This document shows positions 49,202 through 57,186 of a stretch of DNA of 64,000 nucleotides, piece by piece. This DNA comes from JAFAZJ01 sp050183765 (lineage in GTDB: Bacteria > Pseudomonadota > Alphaproteobacteria > Reyranellales > Reyranellaceae): assembly GCA_050183765.1 (NCBI GenBank), contig JBFXAZ010000014.1:3536-67535 (forward strand). Reading direction: 5' to 3'. Under the pieces are notes generated by a model. That model did not search any database and was not told where the DNA came from. It worked only from the letters and a program-made list of their open reading frames with translations. The position numbers were made by a program, and so were the translations under genes. The first letter of the stretch is position 1, and each line of letters opens with the position of its first letter.

Positions 49202-49525
49202 ATGGTCGAGCTTCTGGAGTTCCAGACGGAGGACGGCAGAAGCCCATTCGGCCTTTGGTTCGCGGCGCTCGACGCGGAGGCTGCGGCAAAGGTCACAGTC
49301 GCCCTGACGCGCATGAGTCTCGGCAATTTCTCGAGCGTCGAGCCTGTCGGGTCCGGGGTGTCCGAATACAAGATCAATTGGGGGCCAGGATATCGTATCT
49401 ACTTCGGCAAGGACGGCGATCGATTCGTGATCCTTTTGGTCGGAGGCACGAAAAAGCGGCAGGCGTCGGATATCGCGAAGGCGAAAGGCCACTGGGCCGA
49501 CTACAAGCGCCGCAAACAATCTTGA
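49202..49525 (+). CDS. higB: HigB-like toxin (RelE/ParE superfamily, Gp49-like)
   Basis: A 107-residue small toxin of the RelE/ParE superfamily, in the Gp49-like addiction-module killer subgroup. The family pattern is seen in 'PFGLWFAALDAEAAAKVTVALTRMS', 'GVSEYKINWGPGYRIYFG' and 'ILLVGGTKKRQASDIAKAKGHW'. Members cleave mRNA at the ribosome or otherwise block growth. Toxin precedes antitoxin, the order of higBA modules. It is 45 bases after the carboxylase gene, with its own inverted-repeat operator, and less GC-rich than its neighbours, suggesting horizontal acquisition. Confidence 0.85.
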   Translation: MVELLEFQTEDGRSPFGLWFAALDAEAAAKVTVALTRMSLGNFSSVEPVGSGVSEYKINWGPGYRIYFGKDGDRFVILLVGGTKKRQASDIAKAKGHWADYKRRKQS

Positions 49526-49535
49526 TGAGGAATGC

Positions 49536-49901
49536 ATGGTGCTGACACGCAGCTTCAAGGAGACAATACAGGCGCGGGTCGAGCGCGATCCGGCGTTCCG
49601 TCAAGCGCTGCTGCGCGAAGGCGTCGAGGCAATGCTCGGCGGCGACGTTGAGGTCGGCAAGGCGATCCTGCGCGATTACATCAAGGCTACCGTGGGATTC
49701 GAGCGGCTCGGTGCGGCGACCGGCACCCAGCCGAAGAGCCTGATTCGCATGTTTGGCCCGAGCGGCAATCCGCAGGCGCGCAATTTGTTCGGTGTGATCG
49801 GCTATCTGCAGCGCGACGCTGGCGTGCGGTTGGCCGTCTCGACGACGCCCGCTGTCGTACGCCGCCGTCCTCAAAGAGCGGCGAAAGCCCAGGCAGCCTG
49901 A
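49536..49901 (+). CDS. higA: HigA-like antitoxin
   Basis: A 121-residue antitoxin of the addiction-module antidote family that pairs with Gp49-like toxins. Family blocks are 'FKETIQARVERDPAFRQALLREG', 'GDVEVGKAILRDYIKATVGFERLGAATGTQPKSLIRMFG' (an HTH region) and 'GNPQARNLFGVIGYLQR'. A basic alanine-rich C-terminal tail ('RRRPQRAAKAQAA') extends beyond the domain. ATG 49536 follows TGAGGAATGC, 10 bases after the toxin stop. It should neutralise HigB and repress the operon through the inverted repeat at 49177-49194. Confidence 0.85.
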   Translation: MVLTRSFKETIQARVERDPAFRQALLREGVEAMLGGDVEVGKAILRDYIKATVGFERLGAATGTQPKSLIRMFGPSGNPQARNLFGVIGYLQRDAGVRLAVSTTPAVVRRRPQRAAKAQAA

Positions 49902-49935
49902 ATGCAACCTGGTGGGGCGCCGCCTCTCCACCTCA

Positions 49936-50766
49936 TCACTTGATCGCCAGCCAGATCTCGAAGCCGCCGAGCCCGGTGCGGCCGTCGAACTCGGGGCCGT
50001 AGCGTTCGAAGAACGGCGCGTCGGCGGCCTGGAAGCCGGAAGCGGGCAGCCACTTGCTCCAGATCGTCACCACGGTGCGGCGGATGGTCGAGATGTGCTC
50101 GCGATGGGAGAACACCGCGTAGCGCTGAGGCGGGATGCGCACGCGGGCGTACTCCTTGGGCACGTCGGAGAAGTCGCGCACCTGCACGCCGGCGATGTAG
50201 TCGAAATTGCCGGCGTCGTCGGTGTTGAAGCAGACGCCGTAGGCCACGTCGCTGACCTTGCCCGGCATGTGAGCGGCCTCGGCATTGAAGCGCTGCCACA
50301 GGCCCGGGATGCCGGCGGCGCCGTCGTGGCTGTAACGGTCGCCCAGCCCGGCGATCAGCAGGGCCGGTGTGGTCTCGAAGCGCGGCGGCTCGAGCGCATC
50401 GGTGACGGTTTCGGTCATGAGGATGGCCTCGATCGGCGTGAGGTTGCACAGGCTGCGGCGGGCGCGCACGGCTTCGGGCGTCGTGCCGAACTGGTCGCGG
50501 AAGGCGCGGGTGAAGGCTTCGTGCGAGCCGTAGCCGGCGTCGAGCGCCACCGCGAGGATGTCGGGCGCGCCGCCGGCCAGCGCGCGCGCCGCCTCTGTCA
50601 GGCGCCGGCCGCGGACGTAGCGCATGACCGAGGTGCCCGTGGCGTAGCCGAAGGCGCGCACCAGCTGGAAGCGCGACACGCCGGCGATCGCGGCGATGTC
50701 GTCCAACCCGATGTCCTCGGCGAAGTGGCTCTCGATGAACCACAGGGCCTTGTCGACGGAGTCCAT
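49936..50766 (-). CDS. AraC family regulator with GyrI-like effector domain
   Basis: A 276-residue regulator with the DNA-binding domain first: two helix-turn-helix units at about residues 5-105 ('DDIAAIAGVSRFQLVRAFG', 'ALDAGYGSHEAFTRAFRDQFG'). The C-terminal part (about 125-276) is a GyrI-like small-molecule binding domain ('YAVFSHREHISTIRRTVVTIW', 'GGFEIWLAIK'). This is the Rob/SoxS-with-effector layout. It is divergent from the acyl-CoA oxidation operon at 50895, with a 128-base shared upstream region, so it is a plausible regulator of that operon. Confidence 0.9.
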   Translation of the reverse strand: MDSVDKALWFIESHFAEDIGLDDIAAIAGVSRFQLVRAFGYATGTSVMRYVRGRRLTEAARALAGGAPDILAVALDAGYGSHEAFTRAFRDQFGTTPEAVRARRSLCNLTPIEAILMTETVTDALEPPRFETTPALLIAGLGDRYSHDGAAGIPGLWQRFNAEAAHMPGKVSDVAYGVCFNTDDAGNFDYIAGVQVRDFSDVPKEYARVRIPPQRYAVFSHREHISTIRRTVVTIWSKWLPASGFQAADAPFFERYGPEFDGRTGLGGFEIWLAIK

Positions 50767-50894
50767 GGCGTCCGTATAGGCCCTGCGGCGGATGCCCGCT
50801 TGATCGGCATTGCGTTCGCAGGCCGGAAAGTCGCGGTTGAAAGGCGGCGCCCGTCCGCGCCAGTCTGTGGCCTGAAAATCACGGGAGGGACCCC

Positions 50895-51794
50895 ATGGCG
50901 AGGTTGTGCGAAGGGCGCGTGGCGCTGGTGACCGGGGCGGCGCGCGGCGTCGGACGCGAGCATGCGCTGCTCCTGGCCAAGCACGGCGCCAAGGTCGTGG
51001 TCAACGATCTCGGCGGCGAGCGCGACGGCAAGGGCGCCGATCTGACGCCGGCACAGCAGGTCGTCCAGGAGATCAAGGCCATGGGCGGCGAGGCCGTGGT
51101 CAACGGCGACGACGTCTCCGACTGGAACGGCGCCAAGCGCATGGTCGACCAGGCGATCTCGACCTTCGGCAAGCTCGACGTGGTGCTCAGCAATGCCGGC
51201 ATCCTGCGTGACCGCATGCTGACCAACATGACCGAGGAGGAATGGGATGGCGTGATCAAGGTGCACCTCAAGGGCACCTTCGCGCCGGCCCGTCACGCCT
51301 GCGCCTATTGGCGTGACAAGTTCAAGGAGACCGGCCAGCCGGTGAACGGCCGGCTGATCACCACGACATCGGTGTCGGGCATCTACGGCAATGTCGGCCA
51401 GACCAACTACGGTGCGGCCAAGGCCGGCATCGCCGCCTTCACCGTGATCGCCGCGCGCGAGATGCGCCGCTACGGCGTCACCTCGAACTCGATCTCGCCG
51501 TCGGCCTACACGCGCATGACCGCGGACCTCAGGCAGTATTCGCCGGAGGACCTGGAGAAGCGCGATCCCAAGTGGGTGGCGCCGATCGCGGTGTGGCTGG
51601 CGAGCGAGGAGTCGGGCGACATCACTGGCCGCGTCTTCCAGGCCGGCAGCGGCCAGATCGCCGTCGCCGAGGGCTGGCACAAGGGTCCCACGATCCCGCA
51701 GGTCGCCGATCCGACGACGCTCGGTCCGATCGTCAAGGACATGGTGGCCAAGGCCCGCAAGAACGCCGGCATGGACGGCATGGATCTGGATTGA
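50895..51794 (+). CDS. SDR family protein, 3-hydroxyacyl-CoA dehydrogenase-like (MFE-2 N-terminal type)
   Basis: A 299-residue short-chain dehydrogenase closest in pattern to the (3R)-hydroxyacyl-CoA dehydrogenase unit of peroxisomal multifunctional enzyme 2 (HSD17B4). Seen are 'TGAARGVGREHALLLAKHGAKVVVNDLGG', 'LSNAGILRDRM' and the catalytic 'NYGAAKAGI' with an extended C-terminus. It starts at ATG 50895 after GGGAGGG. It opens a plus-strand operon of acyl-CoA dehydrogenases and so probably acts in beta-oxidation of an unknown acyl or steroid-like CoA ester. Confidence 0.87.
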   Translation: MARLCEGRVALVTGAARGVGREHALLLAKHGAKVVVNDLGGERDGKGADLTPAQQVVQEIKAMGGEAVVNGDDVSDWNGAKRMVDQAISTFGKLDVVLSNAGILRDRMLTNMTEEEWDGVIKVHLKGTFAPARHACAYWRDKFKETGQPVNGRLITTTSVSGIYGNVGQTNYGAAKAGIAAFTVIAAREMRRYGVTSNSISPSAYTRMTADLRQYSPEDLEKRDPKWVAPIAVWLASEESGDITGRVFQAGSGQIAVAEGWHKGPTIPQVADPTTLGPIVKDMVAKARKNAGMDGMDLD

Positions 51795-51803
51795 CGCACG
51801 ATT

Positions 51804-51829
51804 ACCTTCCCCCGCGAGCGGGGGAAGGT
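51804..51829. repeat. Single hairpin unit of repeat family B
   Basis: A perfect 12-bp inverted repeat ACCTTCCCCCGC / GCGGGGGAAGGT with a 2-base spacer, equal to one end hairpin of family B. It sits 9 bases after the SDR stop and its right arm precedes the next ATG by 17 bases. It shows that the end hairpin can occur on its own. Confidence 0.9.
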
Positions 51830-51846
51830 AGAAGACAGGACACGCC

Positions 51847-52971
51847 ATGAACTTCGATTTCTCCGACGACCAGAAGATGCTCCAGGACCAGGTGCGCAAG
51901 TTCCTGGCGGACAAGAGTCCGTACAAGACCACGCGCCGCGTGCTGGAGAGCGACGAGGCCTATGCGGCGGAGGTCTGGAAGGGCCTCGTCGAGCTCGGCG
52001 TCACGGCGGCGACCATCCCGGAGGAATACGGCGGGTCAGGCATGGGGCCGCTGGAGCTCTGCGTCGTCGCCGAGGAACTCGGACGGGCGTGCGCGGCGGT
52101 GCCGTTCGCCTCGTCGGTCTATCTCGCGACGGAGGCGCTGAAGCTGTTCGGCAGCGAGGCGCAGAAGAAGGCGTGGCTGCCGAAGCTCGCCAGCGGCGAG
52201 GCGATCGGCACGGTCGCCACCGGTGAAGGCCCGCAGGCGCCGACGCCGCGCAGCGTGCGCGCCAACTTCGGCGGCGGCAAGGTCACGGGGCAGAAATTGC
52301 CGGTGGCCGACGGCACGGCGGCGACCTTCGCCATCGTGCTGGTGAACACCGGCGGCGCCGGCGATCGCGCTCTCTCCATGGCGCTGGTCGATCTCACCGG
52401 CGCGGGCGTGGCGCGCGAGGTGGTGCAGACCGTCGATCCGGCGCGCAAGCACGCGAAGATCACGTTCAGCGGCGCCGCCGGCGAGCTGCTGGGCGCCGAG
52501 GGCGCGGGCTGGAGCCAGCTCGAGACGCTGTACGACGCGGCGGCCGTGCCGATGGCCTTCGAGCAGATCGGCGGCGCGGAGTCGGCGATGTGGATGGCAC
52601 GCGACTACGCGCTGCAGCGCCAGGCCTTCGGCCGGCAGATCGGCTCCTACCAGGCGATCAAGCACAAGATCGCCGACATGTACGTCAAGCTCGAGCTGGC
52701 GCGCTCGAACGCCTACTACGGCGCGATGATGCTGTCGGAGGGCGGCGCCGACCTGCCGATCGCCGCGGCCGCCGCACGCATCGCCGCCACCGAGGCCTAC
52801 GATTTCGCCGCCAAGGAGAACATCCAGACCCATGGCGGCATCGGCTTCACCTGGGAGGCCGACACGCAGTTCCACTACCGCCGCTCGCGCCTGCTGTCGC
52901 TGGCGCTGGGCGGGCCGCTGGCGTGGAAGGACAAGCTGGTGACGAGGCTGGAGCGCAAGAACGCGGCGTAG
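51847..52971 (+). CDS. Acyl-CoA dehydrogenase family protein
   Basis: A 374-residue FAD enzyme of the acyl-CoA dehydrogenase superfamily. It has 'GVTAATIPEEYGGSGMGPLELCVVAEELG' as N-terminal helical region, 'RQAFGRQIGSYQAIKHKIADM' and the C-terminal 'THGGIGFTWEADTQFHYRRSRLL'. The GIGFTWE block is typical of subunits that pair with a second acyl-CoA dehydrogenase in heteromeric enzymes, and the neighbour at 53149 is a good partner. The mid-domain flavin motif is weak ('GTVATGEGPQAP'). It probably oxidises a CoA ester in the same pathway as the SDR. Confidence 0.88.
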   Translation: MNFDFSDDQKMLQDQVRKFLADKSPYKTTRRVLESDEAYAAEVWKGLVELGVTAATIPEEYGGSGMGPLELCVVAEELGRACAAVPFASSVYLATEALKLFGSEAQKKAWLPKLASGEAIGTVATGEGPQAPTPRSVRANFGGGKVTGQKLPVADGTAATFAIVLVNTGGAGDRALSMALVDLTGAGVAREVVQTVDPARKHAKITFSGAAGELLGAEGAGWSQLETLYDAAAVPMAFEQIGGAESAMWMARDYALQRQAFGRQIGSYQAIKHKIADMYVKLELARSNAYYGAMMLSEGGADLPIAAAAARIAATEAYDFAAKENIQTHGGIGFTWEADTQFHYRRSRLLSLALGGPLAWKDKLVTRLERKNAA

Positions 52972-52985
52972 GTGACGTGCCTCCT

Positions 52986-53128
52986 ACCTTCCCCCGCTTT
53001 GCGGGGGAAGGTGCCCGAAGGGCGGATGGGGGTGGCGGCATCGCGGTCAGACACGGCGGTTGGTGTTGTCGCACCAACCACCCCCATCCGGCGCTACGCG
53101 CCACCTTCTCCCGCCAGCGGGGGAAGGT
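52986..53128. repeat. Palindromic intergenic repeat, family B (copy 2)
   Basis: A 143-bp near-palindrome with end hairpins ACCTTCCCCCGC / GCGGGGGAAGGT (one base altered in the right hairpin) and the inner GCGGATGGGGGTGG pair. It separates the two acyl-CoA dehydrogenase genes. Purine-rich sequence after its right arm (AAAAAGGGAG) leads to ATG 53149. Confidence 0.9.
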
Positions 53129-53148
53129 AGAAGAAAAAGGGAGCGACC

Positions 53149-54381
53149 ATGGACTTCAACGACACCCCCGAGGAAGCCGCCTTCCGCGCCGAGGTGCGCA
53201 AGTGGCTCGAAGCGAACGCCACGCGCAAGAGCGAGGACAAGCAGGCCTATCGCGCCCGCGTCGACGATCCGGGCCTGCTCAAGCGCGCCAAGGAATGGCA
53301 GGCCAAGAAGGCCGCCGCCGGCTACGCGCGCATCACCTGGCCCAAGGAATACGGCGGCATGGGCGGCACGCCGATCCAGCAGGTGATCTACCAGCAGGAG
53401 GAGTCGAATTTCCTCGTGCCGTTGGGGTTCTTCGACATCGGCCTGGGCATGTGCATCCCGACGATGATGGCCTACGCGACGAAGGATCAGCTCAAGCGCC
53501 ACGTCAAGCCGGCGCTCTTCGGCGAGGAGGTCTGGTGCCAGCTCTTCTCCGAGCCGGCCGCGGGCTCGGACGTCGCCGGCATCCGCACCAAGGCGGAGCG
53601 CGACGGCGACGACTGGATCATCAACGGCCAGAAGGTCTGGACCTCGGGCGCGCATTACAGCGACTGGGGCATCATCATCACCCGCACCGACCCCGACGTG
53701 CCCAAGCACCAGGGCCTCACCATGTTCTTCCTGAACATGAAGAGCCCGGGCGTCGAGGCGCGGCCGATCAAGCAGATCTCCGGCGGCGCGAACTTCAACG
53801 AGGTCTTCTTTACCAACGTGCGCGTGCCCGACAGCCAGCGGCTGGGCAAGGTCGGCGACGGCTGGAAGGCGGCGCTGACCACGCTGATGAACGAGCGGCT
53901 GGCCGTCGGCATGCCGGCGGGCGGCCTCGACGTCGACGAGCTGCTCGATCTCGCGCGCGCCACCGAGCTCGAGGACGGGCCGGCGATCCGCAACGGCCAT
54001 GTCCGCTCGAAGATCGCCGACTGGTACGTGCAGTCGCAGGGCCTGAAGTACACGCGCTACCGCACCTTGACGGCGCTGTCGAAGGGCCAGACGCCCGGCC
54101 CCGAATCGTCGATCATCAAGGTGATCGCCGCGCCCAAGATGCAGGACCTCGGCGCCATGGCGATGGAGCTGATGGGCCCGGCCGGCATCATGACCTCGGA
54201 CGTGCCCGGCGCCGGCGGCTTCCAGGCGCAGTGGATCGGCGGCGCCGGCTTCCGCATCGCCGGCGGCACCGACGAGATCCTGCGCAACATCGTCGCCGAA
54301 CGCGTGCTCGGCCTGCCGCAGGACGTGCGCGTCGACAAGGACGTGCCGTTCAACCAGCTCGGCAAGGCGCCGACGAAATAG
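53149..54381 (+). CDS. Acyl-CoA dehydrogenase family protein
   Basis: A 410-residue acyl-CoA dehydrogenase. The flavin-binding segments are 'CQLFSEPAAGSDVAGIRTKAERDGDDWIINGQKVWTS' (in two family signatures) and the C-terminal 'GGTDEILRNIVAERVLGLP'. It resembles the large FadE-type subunits found beside a shorter paralogue. It lies 177 bases after the 374-residue paralogue, the gap being a family B repeat. A heteromeric enzyme is a reasonable inference. It is followed by a family D repeat and an MFS gene. Confidence 0.92.
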   Translation: MDFNDTPEEAAFRAEVRKWLEANATRKSEDKQAYRARVDDPGLLKRAKEWQAKKAAAGYARITWPKEYGGMGGTPIQQVIYQQEESNFLVPLGFFDIGLGMCIPTMMAYATKDQLKRHVKPALFGEEVWCQLFSEPAAGSDVAGIRTKAERDGDDWIINGQKVWTSGAHYSDWGIIITRTDPDVPKHQGLTMFFLNMKSPGVEARPIKQISGGANFNEVFFTNVRVPDSQRLGKVGDGWKAALTTLMNERLAVGMPAGGLDVDELLDLARATELEDGPAIRNGHVRSKIADWYVQSQGLKYTRYRTLTALSKGQTPGPESSIIKVIAAPKMQDLGAMAMELMGPAGIMTSDVPGAGGFQAQWIGGAGFRIAGGTDEILRNIVAERVLGLPQDVRVDKDVPFNQLGKAPTK

Positions 54382-54384
54382 CGC

Positions 54385-54483
54385 TGTCATCCCCGGGGCC
54401 GTCCGCTGCCCCTGTGCGGAGCGAAGGATCTCGCGGTGGTGCAGTCCCATGGTCGCTAGGTCCTTCGCTTCGCTCAGGACGAC
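54385..54483. repeat. Palindromic intergenic repeat, family D (copy 3)
   Basis: The right half (GGTCCTTCGCTTCGCTCAGGACGAC) is a full family D arm; the left half (TGTCATCC...GGAGCGAAGGATC) is diverged and interrupted by GCCGTCCGCTGCCCC. It starts 3 bases after the acyl-CoA dehydrogenase stop and abuts the GTG start of the MFS gene. Confidence 0.78.
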
Positions 54484-54486
54484 ACC

Positions 54487-55842
54487 GTGAGCGGGCGACG
54501 CGCCGTCCTGCAGGCGGCGCTGCTCGGGCTGGGCTCGGCGACGGTGCCGTTCGACGCCTCGGTCAACATCGCCTTTCCCTCGATCACCTCGGCCTTCGGG
54601 CTGCCGATCGACGCCATCCAGTGGGTGGTGATCTTCTACATGCTGGCGCATTCGGCGCTGATGCTGGCCTTCGGCCGGATGGGCGATCTCGCCGGCCATG
54701 CGCTGGTTTTTCGCCTGGGCCTCGCCTGCCTCGCCACCGCCTTCACGCTGTGCTCGGTGGCGCCGGTCTATGAGTGGCTGCTGGCGGCACGCGCCCTGCA
54801 GGGCGTCGGCGCGGCGCTGACGCTGAGCTGCGGGCCGGCGCTGATCACCTCGCTCTTCGCCGAGTCCCATCGCATGCGCGCCCTGGGCGCCTACGCCACG
54901 ATGATCGCCGTCGGCGGCGCGCTGGGCCCGTCGCTGGGCGGCCTGCTGGTGCAGGAATTCGGCTGGCCCGGCGTGTTCTGGTTCCGCGTGCCGATCGCGC
55001 TGATCCCGCTGCTGCTGCTGCGCGACCTGCCGGCGCCGCCGCGCGCGGCCGTGCGCGAGCCGTTCGATGCGCTCGGCGCGGTGCTGCTGGCGGCGACGCT
55101 GGTCGCGTTGCTGCTGGCGCTGAACCGCGCCGGACGCGGCGAGACATGGCTGGCGGTGGGCCTTGCGGCGGCGGCGCTGGCCGGCCTCGCCGGCTTCATC
55201 CGGCGCGAGCAGGTCTTTCGCGCGCCGATGCTGCCGCTGGGCGTCTTCCGCTCGATCGATTTCTCGCTGCTCAACCTGCTCAACGCGCTGGTCAACCTCG
55301 CCGGCTTCGCCGCGCTCTTGCTGGTGCCGTACTTCCTCGCGCGCCAGACGTCGCTGGGACCGCTGCTGGGCGGCTTCGTGCTGGCGATGGGCCCGACCGG
55401 CGGCGCCATCGGCTCGTCGCTGGGCGCGCGCACCGCCTCCGTGCTGGGCCGCTATCCCACGGCGCTGCTGGCCTGCGTGCTGACCGGCGGCGGCCTGCTG
55501 TGGACGGCCAACTGGGGCGCCTCGCCGCCGGTCTGGTCGATGGTCGCCTCGCTGCTGCTGCAGGGCATCGGCACCGGCCTGCTGCAGGTCGCCTATCTCG
55601 ACATCGTCACCGCGACCCTGCCGCGCGAGAATCGCGGCGTCGCCGGCAGCCTCGCGAACCTCACCCGCACCCTGGGCATCGTGCTGGGCGCGTCCGGCCT
55701 GACGCTGATCTTCACCATCGCCTCGGACGGCGCGCGCGACTTCCTCGCCGGCTTCCGCGTCACGTTCCTGTTCGCCGCCGCGCTGCCGGCGCTGATGCTG
55801 CTCGCGGCGATTTCACGGCGCGGTGCCTGGCTGCTACGCTGA
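54487..55842 (+). CDS. MFS transporter, EmrB/QacA-like drug exporter family
   Basis: A 451-residue membrane transporter of the major facilitator superfamily with 12 or more hydrophobic helices. The DHA-type motif A appears in 'MLAFGRMGDLAGHALVFRLG', and motif C-like 'GGALGPSLGGLLVQEFGWPGVFWFRVP' in helix 5 marks proton-coupled exporters. The start is GTG 54487, directly after a family D repeat; a clear ribosome binding site is not seen. Within an acyl-CoA dehydrogenase cluster it may export or import a pathway compound; the substrate is unknown. Confidence 0.88.
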   Translation: MSGRRAVLQAALLGLGSATVPFDASVNIAFPSITSAFGLPIDAIQWVVIFYMLAHSALMLAFGRMGDLAGHALVFRLGLACLATAFTLCSVAPVYEWLLAARALQGVGAALTLSCGPALITSLFAESHRMRALGAYATMIAVGGALGPSLGGLLVQEFGWPGVFWFRVPIALIPLLLLRDLPAPPRAAVREPFDALGAVLLAATLVALLLALNRAGRGETWLAVGLAAAALAGLAGFIRREQVFRAPMLPLGVFRSIDFSLLNLLNALVNLAGFAALLLVPYFLARQTSLGPLLGGFVLAMGPTGGAIGSSLGARTASVLGRYPTALLACVLTGGGLLWTANWGASPPVWSMVASLLLQGIGTGLLQVAYLDIVTATLPRENRGVAGSLANLTRTLGIVLGASGLTLIFTIASDGARDFLAGFRVTFLFAAALPALMLLAAISRRGAWLLR

Positions 55843-55863
55843 ATTCGATACCGGAGGGAAACG

Positions 55864-57024
55864 ATGGCCGAGATGCTCGAAGAACACAGGATGCTGCGCG
55901 ACGTGGTGGCGAAGTTCGTCGACAACGAGCTGATGCCGCTGGAGAAGAACGTGCTCGCGCGCGAGATCGCCGGCCAGAAGATCTCGTTGACCGAGGAGGA
56001 AGAGGCGCCGCTCCTGAAGAAGTGCCGGGATCTCGGCCTGTGGGCGCTCGACGCGCCGGAGGAGATCGGCGGCGCCAACCTGCCGGCCGTGGCCCTGATG
56101 CCGATCAACGAGGAGCTCGGCCGCACCTGCGTGCCGTTCACCTTCCCGCCGGATTCGCCCAACCTGCACATGCTGATGGCGGTGGCCAGCCCCGAGCAGA
56201 AGATCCGCTACATGAATCCCTACGCCGCCGGCGAAGCGCATTCGGCGATCGCGATCTCCGAGCCGGGCGCCGGCGGCGATCCCGCCGGCATGACCACGCG
56301 CGCGACGCAGGAGGGCGATTCCTGGGTGATCAACGGGCGCAAGATCTGGATCAGCCGCGTGCCCTATGCCGATTTCACCATCGTCATGGCGCGCACCGGC
56401 AGCGAGGGTCGTCACGCCGGCGTCACGGCGTTCATCGTCGAGAAGGGCACGCCGGGCTTCATCATCGCGCGCGAGATTCCGATGCTGGGCGGCCAGCGCA
56501 CCTACGAGGTGGTGTTCGAGAATTGCCGCGTGCCCAACGAGCAGGTGCTGGGCCGCGTCGGCCAGGGCTTCGCGCCCATGCAGCTGCGCCTCACCATCCG
56601 ACGCCTGCAGATGGGCGCCTGGTGCACCGGCATGGCCCGGCGCGCGCTGGAGATGATGTGCAGCCACGCCAAGCAGCGCGTCACCTTCGGCCAGAAGCTC
56701 GCCGACCGCCAGGCCATCCAGTGGTGGATCGCCGAGGCGGCGACCCAGATCCACGCCTGCCGCCTGATGGTGATGGACGCCGCCGAGAAGCTCGACGACG
56801 GCCGCGACGTGCGCACCGAGGCCTCGATGATCAAGGTCTTCGCCACAGAGATGGCGACCCAGGTGATCGACCACGCCATGCAGACCTACGGCGCCATGGG
56901 CGTCACCAAGGAGCTGCCGCTGCAGCTGATGATGCAGAAGGTGCGCACCATGCGCGTCTACGAGGGCCCCACCGAGGTGCACCGCATGGTAATCGCGCGG
57001 CGCACCCTGGAGGCGGTGAGGTAA
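55864..57024 (+). CDS. Acyl-CoA dehydrogenase family protein
   Basis: A 386-residue acyl-CoA dehydrogenase. Signatures include 'AIAISEPGAGGDPAGMTTRA' (FAD contact), 'WVINGRKIWISRV', 'RVTFGQKLADRQAIQWWIAEAA' and the C-terminal catalytic segment 'MRVYEGPTEVHRMVIARRTLE', where the Glu of YEGPTE is the usual base. All active-site features are present. ATG 55864 follows GGAGGGAAACG. It lies 21 bases after the MFS gene and before a family A repeat. Confidence 0.93.
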   Translation: MAEMLEEHRMLRDVVAKFVDNELMPLEKNVLAREIAGQKISLTEEEEAPLLKKCRDLGLWALDAPEEIGGANLPAVALMPINEELGRTCVPFTFPPDSPNLHMLMAVASPEQKIRYMNPYAAGEAHSAIAISEPGAGGDPAGMTTRATQEGDSWVINGRKIWISRVPYADFTIVMARTGSEGRHAGVTAFIVEKGTPGFIIAREIPMLGGQRTYEVVFENCRVPNEQVLGRVGQGFAPMQLRLTIRRLQMGAWCTGMARRALEMMCSHAKQRVTFGQKLADRQAIQWWIAEAATQIHACRLMVMDAAEKLDDGRDVRTEASMIKVFATEMATQVIDHAMQTYGAMGVTKELPLQLMMQKVRTMRVYEGPTEVHRMVIARRTLEAVR

Positions 57025-57031
57025 CGTCTTT

Positions 57032-57183
57032 CCTTCTCCCCGCGCAGGCGGGGAGAAGGTGGCCGAAGGCCGGATGAGGGGCTTCGCGGTGGGTCAACAG
57101 CAACAGTCGGTGGTGTCGAGCGACAAGCCCCTCATCCGCCTCGCTGCGCTCGGCACCTTCTCCCCGCCTTCGCAGGGAGAAGG
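57032..57183. repeat. Palindromic intergenic repeat, family A (copy 3)
   Basis: A 152-bp family A element. The left end hairpin is perfect; the right one has a single change (GCAGGGAGAAGG). The inner GCGGATGAGGGGCTT pair is present, slightly altered at the left (CCGGATGAGGGGCTT). Its right arm AGGGAGAAGGAAC is the ribosome binding site for ATG 57187. Confidence 0.92.
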
Positions 57184-57186
57184 AAC

